A DNA stretch of 64,000 nt from Idiomarinaceae bacterium HL-53 (lineage in GTDB: Bacteria > Pseudomonadota > Gammaproteobacteria > Enterobacterales > Alteromonadaceae), in contig LN899469.1 in NCBI GenBank assembly GCA_001458075.1, forward strand, positions 868,001 to 932,000, given 5' to 3'. The translations under genes and the position numbers were made by a program. Under the pieces are notes generated by a model that was not told where the DNA came from, searched no databases, and saw only the letters and a program-made list of their open reading frames with translations. This document shows positions 35,975 through 44,139 of the stretch, piece by piece. Position 1 is the first letter of the stretch. Each line of letters begins with the position of its first letter.

Positions 35975-37342
35975 ATGTCTCATGTGAGTAGCCGGCATGT
36001 GCAAGAAGCGTCGAATTTGCCATACGCAGTCATTGGTGCAGGCCCGATGGGACTCGTTATGGCGCGTGAATTACTTCGCTACGGCATTCCATTTCAAGGC
36101 TTTGAGCTGCACTCTGGCCCAGGTGGGCTTTGGGACATCGAGAATCCGCACAGCACCATGTATGAAAGTGCGCACTTAATTAGCTCCAAAACAATGACCG
36201 AGCTCAAAGAATTCCCAATGTCAGATTCTGTGGCAACGTACCCAAGCCATCGTGAGGTGGGTCGGTATTTCCAAGCCTACGCAGCGCATTTTTCTATTAA
36301 CGAACATTATCAATACGGCGCTCGCGTTCTCTCCGTTGAGAAGATCAATGAAACTCATTGGCAAGTGACGTGGCAACCTGAAGCAGGCGGAGAGCCTCAA
36401 GTTTTTGATGCGCGTGGGGTATTGATTGCCACCGGCACATTACATTACCCGAACACTCCTAATGTACCTGGCCATTTTTCGGGAGAGGTCATTCATTCAG
36501 CTGCATATAAGTCACCTACTTCGTTTCAAGGTCAACGCGTGTTAATCGTGGGCTGCGGCAATAGTGCCTGCGACATTGCGGTTGATGCAGTGCACCATGC
36601 GAAAGCGGTTGGCTTGAGTGTTCGCAGAGGCTATTACTTTCTCCCTAAATTCGTACTCGGCAAAGCGATTGATACATTAGGTGGTAAGATAAAACTGCCA
36701 AGAAAATTGAAGCAATGGGTCGACGGCTTAATTGTGCGCTCTTTAGTTGGGAAGCCGAGCCAATATGGTTTACCTGAGCCCGATTATAAGCTTTATGAGT
36801 CGCACCCGGTCATGAACTCCCTCATCTTGCACCATTTGGGGCACGGTGACATTACCGCGTACCGCGCAATAGAAAATACCGACGACCGTTGGGTGCATTT
36901 TAGCGACGGTACCAAGGCGGAGTTCGACAAAATCGTGTTCGCGACGGGCTACAAATTGAAGTTTCCATTTATTGAGAAGGAGCACTTGAATTGGCAAGGC
37001 GCTTCGCCGCGGCTTTATTTGAATGCAATTAACCCACATGAGCCGAATGTTTGTATGCTCGGTATGGTTGAAGCCACAGGTTTAGGCTGGCAAGGGCGTG
37101 CGGACCAAGCCAAGTTAATTGCACTTTACCTGCGTGCAAAAGACAGCGAGCAGGGCTTACCAACAGGGCTCAATCAGAAAATTCAAGCCAATAATACCGA
37201 TCTCACCGGCGGCATGAAGTACTTACAGCTTGATCGCATGTCGTATTACGTTCATAAGGAAACCTATTTGAACCTGCTAGAATCGCATATTAAGACATTG
37301 GAGCAACACGTGAAGCCGAATTCGTCGGTGCCGCATGCTTGA
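35975..37342 (+). CDS. Flavin-containing monooxygenase
   Basis: 455 residues. FAD-binding GAGPMG at residues 21-26, the FMO/Baeyer-Villiger fingerprint as FSGEVIHSAAYKS (FxGxxxHxxxY/FK), a second Rossmann site VLIVGCGNSACDIAVD for NADPH, and an FATGY-like VFATGYKLKF motif. Enzymes of this type oxygenate ketones, amines, sulfides or long alkanes (AlmA). A strong AGGAG precedes the ATG. First gene of a five-gene overlapping operon; its stop overlaps the transporter start by eight bases. Confidence 0.88.
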   Translation: MSHVSSRHVQEASNLPYAVIGAGPMGLVMARELLRYGIPFQGFELHSGPGGLWDIENPHSTMYESAHLISSKTMTELKEFPMSDSVATYPSHREVGRYFQAYAAHFSINEHYQYGARVLSVEKINETHWQVTWQPEAGGEPQVFDARGVLIATGTLHYPNTPNVPGHFSGEVIHSAAYKSPTSFQGQRVLIVGCGNSACDIAVDAVHHAKAVGLSVRRGYYFLPKFVLGKAIDTLGGKIKLPRKLKQWVDGLIVRSLVGKPSQYGLPEPDYKLYESHPVMNSLILHHLGHGDITAYRAIENTDDRWVHFSDGTKAEFDKIVFATGYKLKFPFIEKEHLNWQGASPRLYLNAINPHEPNVCMLGMVEATGLGWQGRADQAKLIALYLRAKDSEQGLPTGLNQKIQANNTDLTGGMKYLQLDRMSYYVHKETYLNLLESHIKTLEQHVKPNSSVPHA

Positions 37343-38261
37343 TCAGGTCACCATTCAATTTAATCCAACTAGTTTGGTGATTCTAAACGTCACCATGGCA
37401 TTTATGATGTTTGGTGTTTCGCTTGGGCTCAAAGTAGAGGATTTTAGGAATATTTTAAAATCGCCCAAGGCACCTATTTCCGGGCTTTTTACTCAGTTTC
37501 TGTTGCTACCCGCTGCCACCTTTGGCCTTATTGTATGGCTTCAGCCAGAACCGGGGCTCGCGCTCGGCATGATGCTGGTTTCGGCATGCCCAGGCGGCAG
37601 CTTCTCCAACATTATGACGTTTTTAGCTCGTGGCAATGTGGCCACATCGGTATCGATGACCGCGGTGTCGAGTGCTGCGGCACTTGTCATGACCCCACTC
37701 AATTTCTTGTTTTATGCGAATCAATACGCACCCACCGCGGAGCTCGTGCGCACCTTCTCGATTGATCCATTGCAAGTGCTTGGCTTGGTGTTTTTGGTAT
37801 TAGGTATTCCACTGTTACTCGGTATGTATGTAGGCAAGCGCTTCCCAAGCTTATTGCCCCGCATTGAAACCCCGTTTCGCTGGGTAGCCTTGGGTATATT
37901 TCTGCTCTTCGTTGCGCTCGCTTTTCAAGCCAATTTCTCACTATTCCTTGAGCATTACGCCGCTTTCGCTGGCTATGTTGTTCTACACAATGCGATTGCG
38001 CTGAGCTTGGGGTTTGGAATTGCGAAGCTCACCAAGCAATCACCAGCCGACGTGCGCGCGGTTACACTAGAGGTGGGTATTCAAAATTCGGGGCTAGGCT
38101 TGGTGATCTTGTTTACCTTTATGTCGAGCCAAGGTGCCGCCATTCTCATCGCCGCCTTCTGGGGTATTTGGCATTTAGTGAGTGGTATTTCGCTCTCAAT
38201 ATTTTGGGCAAAACGTCCGCTCCCAACGACCTCGCGCGGCCACGAAGTTGGAGTGAGTTAA
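37335..38261 (+). CDS. Bile acid:sodium symporter (SBF) family transporter
   Basis: 308 residues with about nine or ten membrane helices and SBF-family motifs (MMFGVSLGLKVEDF; LVSACPGGSFSNIMTFLARGN; VGIQNSGLGLVI). These are sodium-coupled transporters of organic anions (bile acids, pantoate, others). The gene overlaps both neighbours (eight bases and one base), so uptake or export of the operon's substrate is likely. Confidence 0.87.
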   Translation: MLDQVTIQFNPTSLVILNVTMAFMMFGVSLGLKVEDFRNILKSPKAPISGLFTQFLLLPAATFGLIVWLQPEPGLALGMMLVSACPGGSFSNIMTFLARGNVATSVSMTAVSSAAALVMTPLNFLFYANQYAPTAELVRTFSIDPLQVLGLVFLVLGIPLLLGMYVGKRFPSLLPRIETPFRWVALGIFLLFVALAFQANFSLFLEHYAAFAGYVVLHNAIALSLGFGIAKLTKQSPADVRAVTLEVGIQNSGLGLVILFTFMSSQGAAILIAAFWGIWHLVSGISLSIFWAKRPLPTTSRGHEVGVS

Positions 38262-39199
38262 TGCGTGTACTCATTACAGGGGCGGCGGGATACATTGGCT
38301 CTCAACTCGGTAAGCGTTTAGTTGCACTCGGTATTCCCGTGTTAGGTGTCGATTTAACGGCTCAAAGTTCAGATGCTCACGGTTTCGAAATTCGCACTCT
38401 AGACATTCGAAGCGCAGAGCTTGTTCAGCATTTACAAGAATTTGCGGTCACGCATGTGGTGCATTTGGCGTCGGTAGTCAGCCCAGGTAAGAACGAAGCA
38501 CTTGAGTATGATATCGATGTGAACGGCACCCGTAATGTACTCGATTGCTGTTTACAGGCAAATGTTCGCCACCTTACGGTTACGAGCAGCGGTGCTGCAT
38601 ACGGTTATCATGCCGATAACCCGGAGTGGTTGCGGGAAACGGATGCGTTGCGCGGTAATGATGCGTTTTCATATAGCAAACACAAGCGTTTAGTCGAAGC
38701 GTTATTAGCCACTTACCAACAGCAACACCCTCGGTTACAGCAACTTATTCTACGCCCAGGAACCATACTCGGTGCAAATACGAACAACATGATAACCAGG
38801 CTTTTCAACAAGCGTTTTGTGTTAAAAGTTCTTGGTTACGACTCCCCATTTGTGTTCATTTGGGATCAAGATGTCGTAGATATTCTAGTAAAGGGCGTAA
38901 CCGAAAACATCACGGGTGCTTTTAACGTTGCAGGCGACGGTGCCCTTTCTGTGTCCGAACTCGCAACCATCATGAATAAACCCGTGTTGAGTATTCCTGC
39001 AAAGCTATTGCGGTGGGGTTTGTGGTTTTGTAATAAGCTCGGTTTGAGCCAGGCGGGAGCAAATCATCTACTATTCCTGCAGTTCAGGCCGGTACTTGAT
39101 AACGCGAAACTCAAGAGTGAGTTTGGGTTTCAACCGCAAAAATCGAGCCGTGAAGTCTTCGAATATTATTTGCAACACAGGCACAATGATCATGACTAA
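38261..39199 (+). CDS. NAD-dependent epimerase/dehydratase-like extended SDR
   Basis: 312 residues from ATG 38261, which overlaps the transporter stop (TAATG). Extended-SDR Rossmann motif GAAGYIGS at 7-14, VVHLASVVSPGKN, TSSGAAYG and YSKHKRLVE (catalytic Tyr-x-x-x-Lys). Nearest families include 3-beta-hydroxysteroid/nucleotide-sugar epimerase types; the operon context with an FMO and an SBF carrier argues for a small lipid-like or terpenoid substrate rather than a nucleotide sugar, which is inference. Confidence 0.85.
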   Translation: MRVLITGAAGYIGSQLGKRLVALGIPVLGVDLTAQSSDAHGFEIRTLDIRSAELVQHLQEFAVTHVVHLASVVSPGKNEALEYDIDVNGTRNVLDCCLQANVRHLTVTSSGAAYGYHADNPEWLRETDALRGNDAFSYSKHKRLVEALLATYQQQHPRLQQLILRPGTILGANTNNMITRLFNKRFVLKVLGYDSPFVFIWDQDVVDILVKGVTENITGAFNVAGDGALSVSELATIMNKPVLSIPAKLLRWGLWFCNKLGLSQAGANHLLFLQFRPVLDNAKLKSEFGFQPQKSSREVFEYYLQHRHNDHD

Positions 39200-39995
39200 A
39201 AACGCCGTTATAACAGGAGCCGCGCAAGGGCTAGGATTTGCTATTGCAGAGCAATTGGCTGAAGCTGAATGGAATTTAATCTTGCTCGATATCGACGTGG
39301 TAAAATTGCATAAAGCAAAAAAAACATTGGAGAAGTTGGCACCCAAGGTTGAGACTTATGAAGTGGATCTCACCGATAGCGCAGATGTGATGAGCTGGTT
39401 ATCGGGCTTTAGCCTTGCCAGTGTTCCGGTTCATTTATTAGTGAATAACGCCGGTATTACGCACCGAAGTGCTACAAACCGCACCAGTATGGACGTGTTT
39501 GATAAGGTGATGGCATTGAATTGGCGAGCGCCAGTGCAGCTAACAAAAGGTCTTTTAACGCAATTACAAGAGGGCCAAGGCACGGTGGTTGTGGTAGGAA
39601 GCATGGCGGGCTGGCTGCCATTACCGGGGCGTGCGGCCTATTGTGCATCGAAAGCTGCCGTGAGCCAATTTATGGAAACATGGCGGCCTGAGCTGCTGCG
39701 CAGAGGTATTCGTTTACTCATGTGTTACCCAAGTTTCTTGCACACCGACATTACGAAACATGCGCTTGGAAGTGATGGTTTATACGCACAAACCGAACGT
39801 TCGACTGTGGGTCGCATTCAAGCGCCAAACGACATGGCAGAACGTATCATTCGCGCTGTGAACAAAGGAAAATCTCGAGTTTGGGGAACGCAGTTTATTG
39901 CGCGCTTAGGTTATTACGTGTGGCATTTGTTTCCGCAATGCTATCGAAAAATTACCTGGAAAAAGTTTAACGAGGATATTGTGCGTGGCGATTGA
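39192..39995 (+). CDS. Classical short-chain dehydrogenase/reductase
   Basis: 267 residues from ATG 39192; ATG 39186 is equally possible. The true start overlaps the epimerase stop, and the open frame upstream is spurious. Cofactor motif GAAQGLG at 9-15, NNAGI (as LLVNNAGIT), catalytic Ser region VVVGSMAG, Tyr150-x-x-x-Lys154 in AAYCASKAAV. An alcohol/ketone oxidoreductase of unknown substrate, third enzyme of the FMO operon. Confidence 0.88.
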   Translation: MTKNAVITGAAQGLGFAIAEQLAEAEWNLILLDIDVVKLHKAKKTLEKLAPKVETYEVDLTDSADVMSWLSGFSLASVPVHLLVNNAGITHRSATNRTSMDVFDKVMALNWRAPVQLTKGLLTQLQEGQGTVVVVGSMAGWLPLPGRAAYCASKAAVSQFMETWRPELLRRGIRLLMCYPSFLHTDITKHALGSDGLYAQTERSTVGRIQAPNDMAERIIRAVNKGKSRVWGTQFIARLGYYVWHLFPQCYRKITWKKFNEDIVRGD

Positions 39996-40734
39996 CGCTG
40001 TACTGCCGTGGGTGTTGCTCGGCGTGTTCATTTGGATTGCGTTTACGAGTGAGTCGATGACAGGCTTTGGGAGCATTGTTATTGCTTTAGCATTGGGCAG
40101 CACGCTCTTCCCAATTCCTACGTTGGTCACCATTTTAGTTCCGTTGAGTATTGTCATGACAAGTACCTTACTCATTAAACACTATCGACACATTAATTTC
40201 AGGCTCCTTTTTAGGACCATATTACCCGCGATGGGATCGGGCATGGTACTCGGAATCTTACTCGTGAATGTGTTGAAAGGTGACACGCTCAAAGCGATCT
40301 TTGCGGTACTCATTCTTTGGTTTGCAGGGCGAGAGCTTTATAAAATGTATCGTGGTTTAGCCATCACGCCCAAACCTCGTTGGTGGCAACCGCTCTGGAC
40401 ATTTCTCGCGGGCATCACTCATGGTTTGTTTGCCTCAGGCGGCCCATTGTTGGTGTATGCACTGAACACCAAAGGTATTCCAAAAGCGGAATTCAGAGCC
40501 ACGTTAGTGAGTGTTTGGTTTGGCCTCAACGTAAGTTACACCGTAATACTCCTAACCCAGCAAAAAATCCAGCCGATGCTACCCATTATCCTCGCGTACA
40601 TCCCTGTGCTTTGGCTGGCGCTCTGGGTTGGCAGCAAACTTCACGATCGTGTGTCTGATCAACAGTTCCGCACCGTCATTTATGTGCTGCTAATGCTCGC
40701 TGGAATCGCTATGCTGATGAGTACTTGGTTCTAA
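39985..40734 (+). CDS. TauE/SafE-family membrane protein
   Basis: 249 residues from GTG 39985, with GAGG nine bases upstream, overlapping the SDR stop. About eight helices with family features (TSESMTGFGSIVIALALGS; AGITHGLFASGGPLLVYAL). TauE/SafE proteins are putative exporters of organic anions such as sulfoacetate or sulfite. It is the last gene of the FMO operon, giving the operon two transporters. Confidence 0.82.
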   Translation: MAIDAVLPWVLLGVFIWIAFTSESMTGFGSIVIALALGSTLFPIPTLVTILVPLSIVMTSTLLIKHYRHINFRLLFRTILPAMGSGMVLGILLVNVLKGDTLKAIFAVLILWFAGRELYKMYRGLAITPKPRWWQPLWTFLAGITHGLFASGGPLLVYALNTKGIPKAEFRATLVSVWFGLNVSYTVILLTQQKIQPMLPIILAYIPVLWLALWVGSKLHDRVSDQQFRTVIYVLLMLAGIAMLMSTWF

Positions 40735-40878
40735 CTATCAGTTTGAAGTTCGTATCAAACGCCCTCTTTCAAAGTCTTCGTGTGTAAAACGAATCCTACT
40801 GCAAATTCATTGTTGCAACATTGTTTTTAATTTGTAAAGTTGCGACATAACAACAGTTTACCCCATCAAGGACGTTTT

Positions 40879-41253
40879 ATGCCACGGATAGCTTCGCTTT
40901 CTGTTTTACTGTTCTCTTTTGCTTGTCTTGGAACCTCTTTTAGTAGTTTTGAGCAGGTAAGGCCAGGGCCTGGAGGCGGAGCAACTCCGGTTGAACTCAC
41001 AGGGGCAATTGAGTGGGATAAGCGAACGGGCGTTGAAATGCGCTTAGCCGCTTATTCAAATACCCTTCTAGGAGATTCAATTGACCCGCACTTAGGCTCC
41101 CTTTCTTTTCAACATACAGACATTTCTTTGCTAGGTAACTCGGACTTGCCGGTTGAGCTGACGCGACAACTTTCGGCTGGGTATTTCTATGCATTTGGTG
41201 AAAACACTGAATTTGGTGATTGGAATTATGTGGTACCTCGATTAAGCGTCTGA
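40879..41253 (+). pseudogene. N-terminal fragment of an Rhs/YD-repeat protein
   Basis: About 124 codons from ATG 40879: a signal-like hydrophobic start (MPRIASLSVLLFSFAC), a Pro/Gly patch, and a conserved beginning of YD-repeat proteins (LLGDSIDPHLGSLSFQHTDISLLGN; FGDWNYVVPRL). It stops abruptly at 41253. The next block, two bases on and in another frame, is the C-terminal Rhs core, so the whole central repeat region appears deleted. Confidence 0.7.
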
Positions 41254-41254
41254 C

Positions 41255-41656
41255 ATGAGCGGTACGCTGGTTCACATCGATGAAGTGACAAGCGGCAAGG
41301 AAACCGATTATATCAGCGGCCCCAATGGTACGTTAGCGCGCATCACCAATGGCGTGACGACGTACCTACACCCTGATATCTTGGGCAGTGCGCAAAGCGG
41401 CACAAACAGCAGCGGCGTGGTGCAATGGCGCGAGCAATACACACCATTCGGTGAAGAAATACAAGGCATCGCCGCCAATGCAAACCAAGTCGGTTACACA
41501 GGACACATTCGGGACGATGACACCGGCCTAAGTTATATGCAGGCACGATACTATGATCCAGTTGTCGGGCGGTTTTATTCGAATGATCCGGTGGATATGT
41601 TAGGTCATATGCAGCCAAGCAATTCTGACAAGGTTTTGAACATCAAACGTGACTGA
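41255..41656 (+). pseudogene. C-terminal Rhs core fragment
   Basis: 133 codons carrying the end of the Rhs cage: YD-type strands (DYISGPNGTLARITNG), then the core motif QYTPFGEE, GYTGHIRDDDTGLSYMQARYYDP and GRFYSNDPVDM. After the core only about 20 residues remain, so there is no toxin tip. Together with 40879-41253 it is the shell of a deleted polymorphic-toxin-like gene. No immunity gene is visible downstream. Confidence 0.75.
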
Positions 41657-41658
41657 AT

Positions 41659-41700
41659 TTGATCTAGGTCAGAAAACCGGTGTAACTTTGGGCATAAACT
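41659..41700 (+). promoter_or_regulatory. FNR/ANR-type box with class II promoter spacing
   Basis: TTGATCTAGGTCAG (41659-41672) matches TTGAT-N4-GTCAA at nine of ten fixed positions. Its centre is about 41.5 bases before the expected start site, judged from a -10-like TAAACT at 41695-41700. This is the classical geometry of an oxygen-responsive activated promoter, placed 62 bases before the 41-codon gene. Confidence 0.6.
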
Positions 41701-41733
41701 ACGTTTATGGAATGCAAAATTAAGGAGTGCAAT

Positions 41734-41859
41734 ATGAACGTAGTCAGCAAATTCTTCAGCGATCCAGTGTGGTTTTTCTCTTTTACAGGTTTAGCCATAC
41801 TGATAGGTATGTTTATCTTTTTTGGCGTGTTCTTTTGGTACAAAGCCACGCATGATTGA
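41734..41859 (+). CDS. 41-residue single-span membrane protein (DUF3149-like)
   Basis: Reads MNVVSKFFSDPVWFFSFTGL, then a strongly hydrophobic stretch and ends WYKATHD. One membrane helix covers about residues 13-36, with a cytoplasm-style positive residue near the end. A strong TAAGGAGTG ribosome site precedes the ATG, and an FNR-type promoter lies upstream, so it is probably made under low oxygen. It resembles the small DUF3149 family, whose function is unknown; a microprotein partner of a respiratory oxidase or transporter is possible. Confidence 0.7.
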   Translation: MNVVSKFFSDPVWFFSFTGLAILIGMFIFFGVFFWYKATHD

Positions 41860-41920
41860 AATGCGCTGCAATATCCGCGACCATCGGCCTCTACCACCAA
41901 CGCATTTTCCACAATATTAA

Positions 41921-43114
41921 TTAAACCGACTGCCCCGCGACCCAGCCGGAGCTCCATGCCCATTGGAAGTTGTAGCCACCGAGCCAACCGGTTACGTCGA
42001 GTACTTCCCCGATAAAATAGAGTCCGGGTTGTAACTTACTCTCCATTGTTTTTGAGCTAACTTCGTCTACGTTTACGCCACCTAGCGTGACTTCTGCGGT
42101 TCGGTATCCTTCAGTTCCATTTGGCTTTATTTGCCATTTCGATAGTGTCGATCCGATCTCGTTGAGTAATGCCTGACTGCAATCAGCGAGGTTTTTGTTC
42201 GGCCATGCATGTCGTGTACACAAAGTTTGTGCAAGGCGTTTCGGAAACCATTGTTGTATAAGCGTATGCAAGCTTTGCTTCGGGCGTTCGCGTTTGGCTT
42301 GAGAGAGTTCGGCAAGTACGTCTACTTCGGGTAACAAATTAATGTCGATGGCTTCCCCGGGAAACCAATAGGAGGAAATTTGTAACATGGAGGGGCCACT
42401 AAGCCCTCGGTGTGTGAATAGCATGGCTTCTTTAAATCCAGTGCGTTTATTTTCAGCAATTACATCAACAGACAACCCTGACAATTCTGCAAATTGAGAT
42501 TTGTCTTCGTCATGAAGTGTAAATGGCACCAAACCTGCTCGCACAGGCTTGATTGAGTGCCCAAATTGTTCAGCAAGTTGAAAGCCAAGCGGCGTTGCAC
42601 AAAGCTTTGGCATCGATAAACCACCTGCTGCAACGACCAACTTTTGGGCTTTTATTTCGCCTTGAGATGTTTCTACGTGAAACAATTCGTTACGAAAAGC
42701 AATGCTGAGGATGTTGGTTCTCAATTGTACAACTGCACCTGCACTACTACACTCGGTGAGTAACATATTCACAACATCTTTAGCGCTGTCGTCGCAAAAG
42801 AGTTGCCCCAGTGTTTTTTCGTGCCACGGAATGTGATGTTTATCCACTAAGGCAATGAAGTCCCATTGGGTGTAGCGGCTGAGCGCTGATTTGCAAAAAT
42901 GTGGATTGGCAGAAAGATAGTTTTCAGGGCTGGCATAGAGGTTTGTGAAATTACAGCGCCCACCACCTGAAATAAGAATTTTTTTGCCCGCTTGCTTGGC
43001 GTGATCGAGCACAAGCACACGTTTACCGCGTTTGCCGGCCTCGATTGCGCACATCAGCCCAGCGGCGCCGGCGCCGATAATGAGAACGTCAAAGTGGTTC
43101 GGATTTGGGTTCAA
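41921..43114 (-). CDS. HI0933/BaiN-family NAD(P)/FAD-dependent oxidoreductase
   Basis: About 397 residues if started at the TTG at 43114, just before NPNPNHFDVLIIGAGAAGLMC; the frame is open to 43234, but the extra 40 residues overlap the divergent gene and do not look like the family. FAD motif GAGAAGL, GGGRCNFTN, GGLSMPKLCATPLG, and the C-terminal YFIGEVLDVTGWLGGYNFQWAWSSG. Flavoproteins of this family are widespread; most have no assigned reaction. The start codon is uncertain. Confidence 0.85.
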   Translation of the reverse strand: MNPNPNHFDVLIIGAGAAGLMCAIEAGKRGKRVLVLDHAKQAGKKILISGGGRCNFTNLYASPENYLSANPHFCKSALSRYTQWDFIALVDKHHIPWHEKTLGQLFCDDSAKDVVNMLLTECSSAGAVVQLRTNILSIAFRNELFHVETSQGEIKAQKLVVAAGGLSMPKLCATPLGFQLAEQFGHSIKPVRAGLVPFTLHDEDKSQFAELSGLSVDVIAENKRTGFKEAMLFTHRGLSGPSMLQISSYWFPGEAIDINLLPEVDVLAELSQAKRERPKQSLHTLIQQWFPKRLAQTLCTRHAWPNKNLADCSQALLNEIGSTLSKWQIKPNGTEGYRTAEVTLGGVNVDEVSSKTMESKLQPGLYFIGEVLDVTGWLGGYNFQWAWSSGWVAGQSV

Positions 43115-43151
43115 AATGCAGTTTCGCTCAGCAAAGCAAAAGGAAAAGGCA

Positions 43152-44081
43152 ATGATAGCAAATTTAAAAACTGTGAAGGCAATAATTCTCGCCCTTACTC
43201 TCACGAGTTTCTGCACTGTTGCAGAAGCCGACAATTCGACTTGTTCGAGTGATGAGTGCGGGAATGTAATTGAGGGCTTTGAGCGTTATGCGAATCGAGG
43301 TCATGTGGAGTCTATGGTGCTGCTTGCCGTGGCATATGCTAATGGCGAAGGGGTTGAACAAAACGATGAGAAGGCGAACTTCTGGATAAAAGAGGCGCTA
43401 CGGAACCGCTCAGCCATGGCTGCTTATGTAAAAGCCACTTGGCGTCGCGAGGGTAAAGTTGTGGAGCAAGATCTCGAACGTGCGGAAATGTTTATCGATC
43501 GTGCTATCGATGGCGGGCTACCGATTGCTATGTATGATCGCGCTGTGAATTTAATGCGTGATAACCGAGATATACCTGAGGCGCTTGAATTGTTAGAAGA
43601 GGCGAACGAACGAGATTTACCAGAGGCTGCGTACTTACTGGCGCGGCTCATTGAAGAGGGTCAATTCTATGAGCAAGACATCGTGACCGCGGGGTTGATT
43701 TACCGAGACTTAGCGCTGGTTCCTTATAAAGATGCTCGGAGCCGTTTAAATCGCATTGTCCGTGAAATTGAGGCTGCAGAAGAGGCGCCAGTACCAGAGG
43801 TTGAAGAAGTTGCACAGACCAAAGATGAAGTTTTAAGTCAGTTGCGTGAATACGACAACATGGAAGTGATTACGGTGACAGGGCAATATGAGTCGTTTGA
43901 AGATCAATTGGCCTCAATTCAACAGAATTTGAGAAGTAACGTGTTTCGAAATACTGGAACTCGTATGCGCCGTATGCGCCCTTGCGGCCCCCAGAGTGGC
44001 TCAGCATGTCAGGTCATTTTCGACCGAAACTCTGCGGCGGAATCCCCGTTTGGCTCTATTGCGGAGTTGTTAGGCCAATAA
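43152..44081 (+). CDS. Exported Sel1-like repeat protein
   Basis: 309 residues from ATG 43152 (MIANLKTVKAIILALTL, signal peptide to AEA) with AAAGG-type sites upstream; the longer open frame back to 43032 lies over the divergent flavoprotein start. Sel1/TPR-like helical repeats fill about residues 40-190 (VESMVLLAVAYANGEGVEQND; LPEAAYLLARLIEEGQFYEQD), followed by an acidic linker and a C-terminal part with Cys residues (RPCGPQSGSACQV). Probably a periplasmic protein-protein interaction protein; role unknown. Confidence 0.78.
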   Translation: MIANLKTVKAIILALTLTSFCTVAEADNSTCSSDECGNVIEGFERYANRGHVESMVLLAVAYANGEGVEQNDEKANFWIKEALRNRSAMAAYVKATWRREGKVVEQDLERAEMFIDRAIDGGLPIAMYDRAVNLMRDNRDIPEALELLEEANERDLPEAAYLLARLIEEGQFYEQDIVTAGLIYRDLALVPYKDARSRLNRIVREIEAAEEAPVPEVEEVAQTKDEVLSQLREYDNMEVITVTGQYESFEDQLASIQQNLRSNVFRNTGTRMRRMRPCGPQSGSACQVIFDRNSAAESPFGSIAELLGQ

Positions 44082-44102
44082 CTGTTAGTTGATTGTAAGA
44101 TA

Positions 44103-44130
44103 AAAAATGGAGGCCGCGGCCTCCATTTTT
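44103..44130. terminator. Bidirectional terminator, perfect 28-bp palindrome
   Basis: AAAAATGGAGGCCG and its exact reverse complement form one uninterrupted palindrome with A and T runs at both ends. It lies between the convergent Sel1-like gene and the YfcC gene and can stop transcription in both directions. Confidence 0.92.
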
Positions 44131-44139
44131 GTCTATTGG

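Noticed and set aside
38168-38260. Longer start of the epimerase gene
   Set aside because: The region is the end of the SBF transporter; the Rossmann motif begins right after the ATG at 38261.
41255-41656. Rhs core fragment as an active orphan toxin tip
   Set aside because: Only about 20 residues follow the core motif, too few for a toxin domain, and no immunity gene follows.
43115-43234. Longer N terminus of the HI0933-family protein
   Set aside because: It would overlap the start and signal peptide of the divergent Sel1-like gene and lacks similarity to the family beginning.
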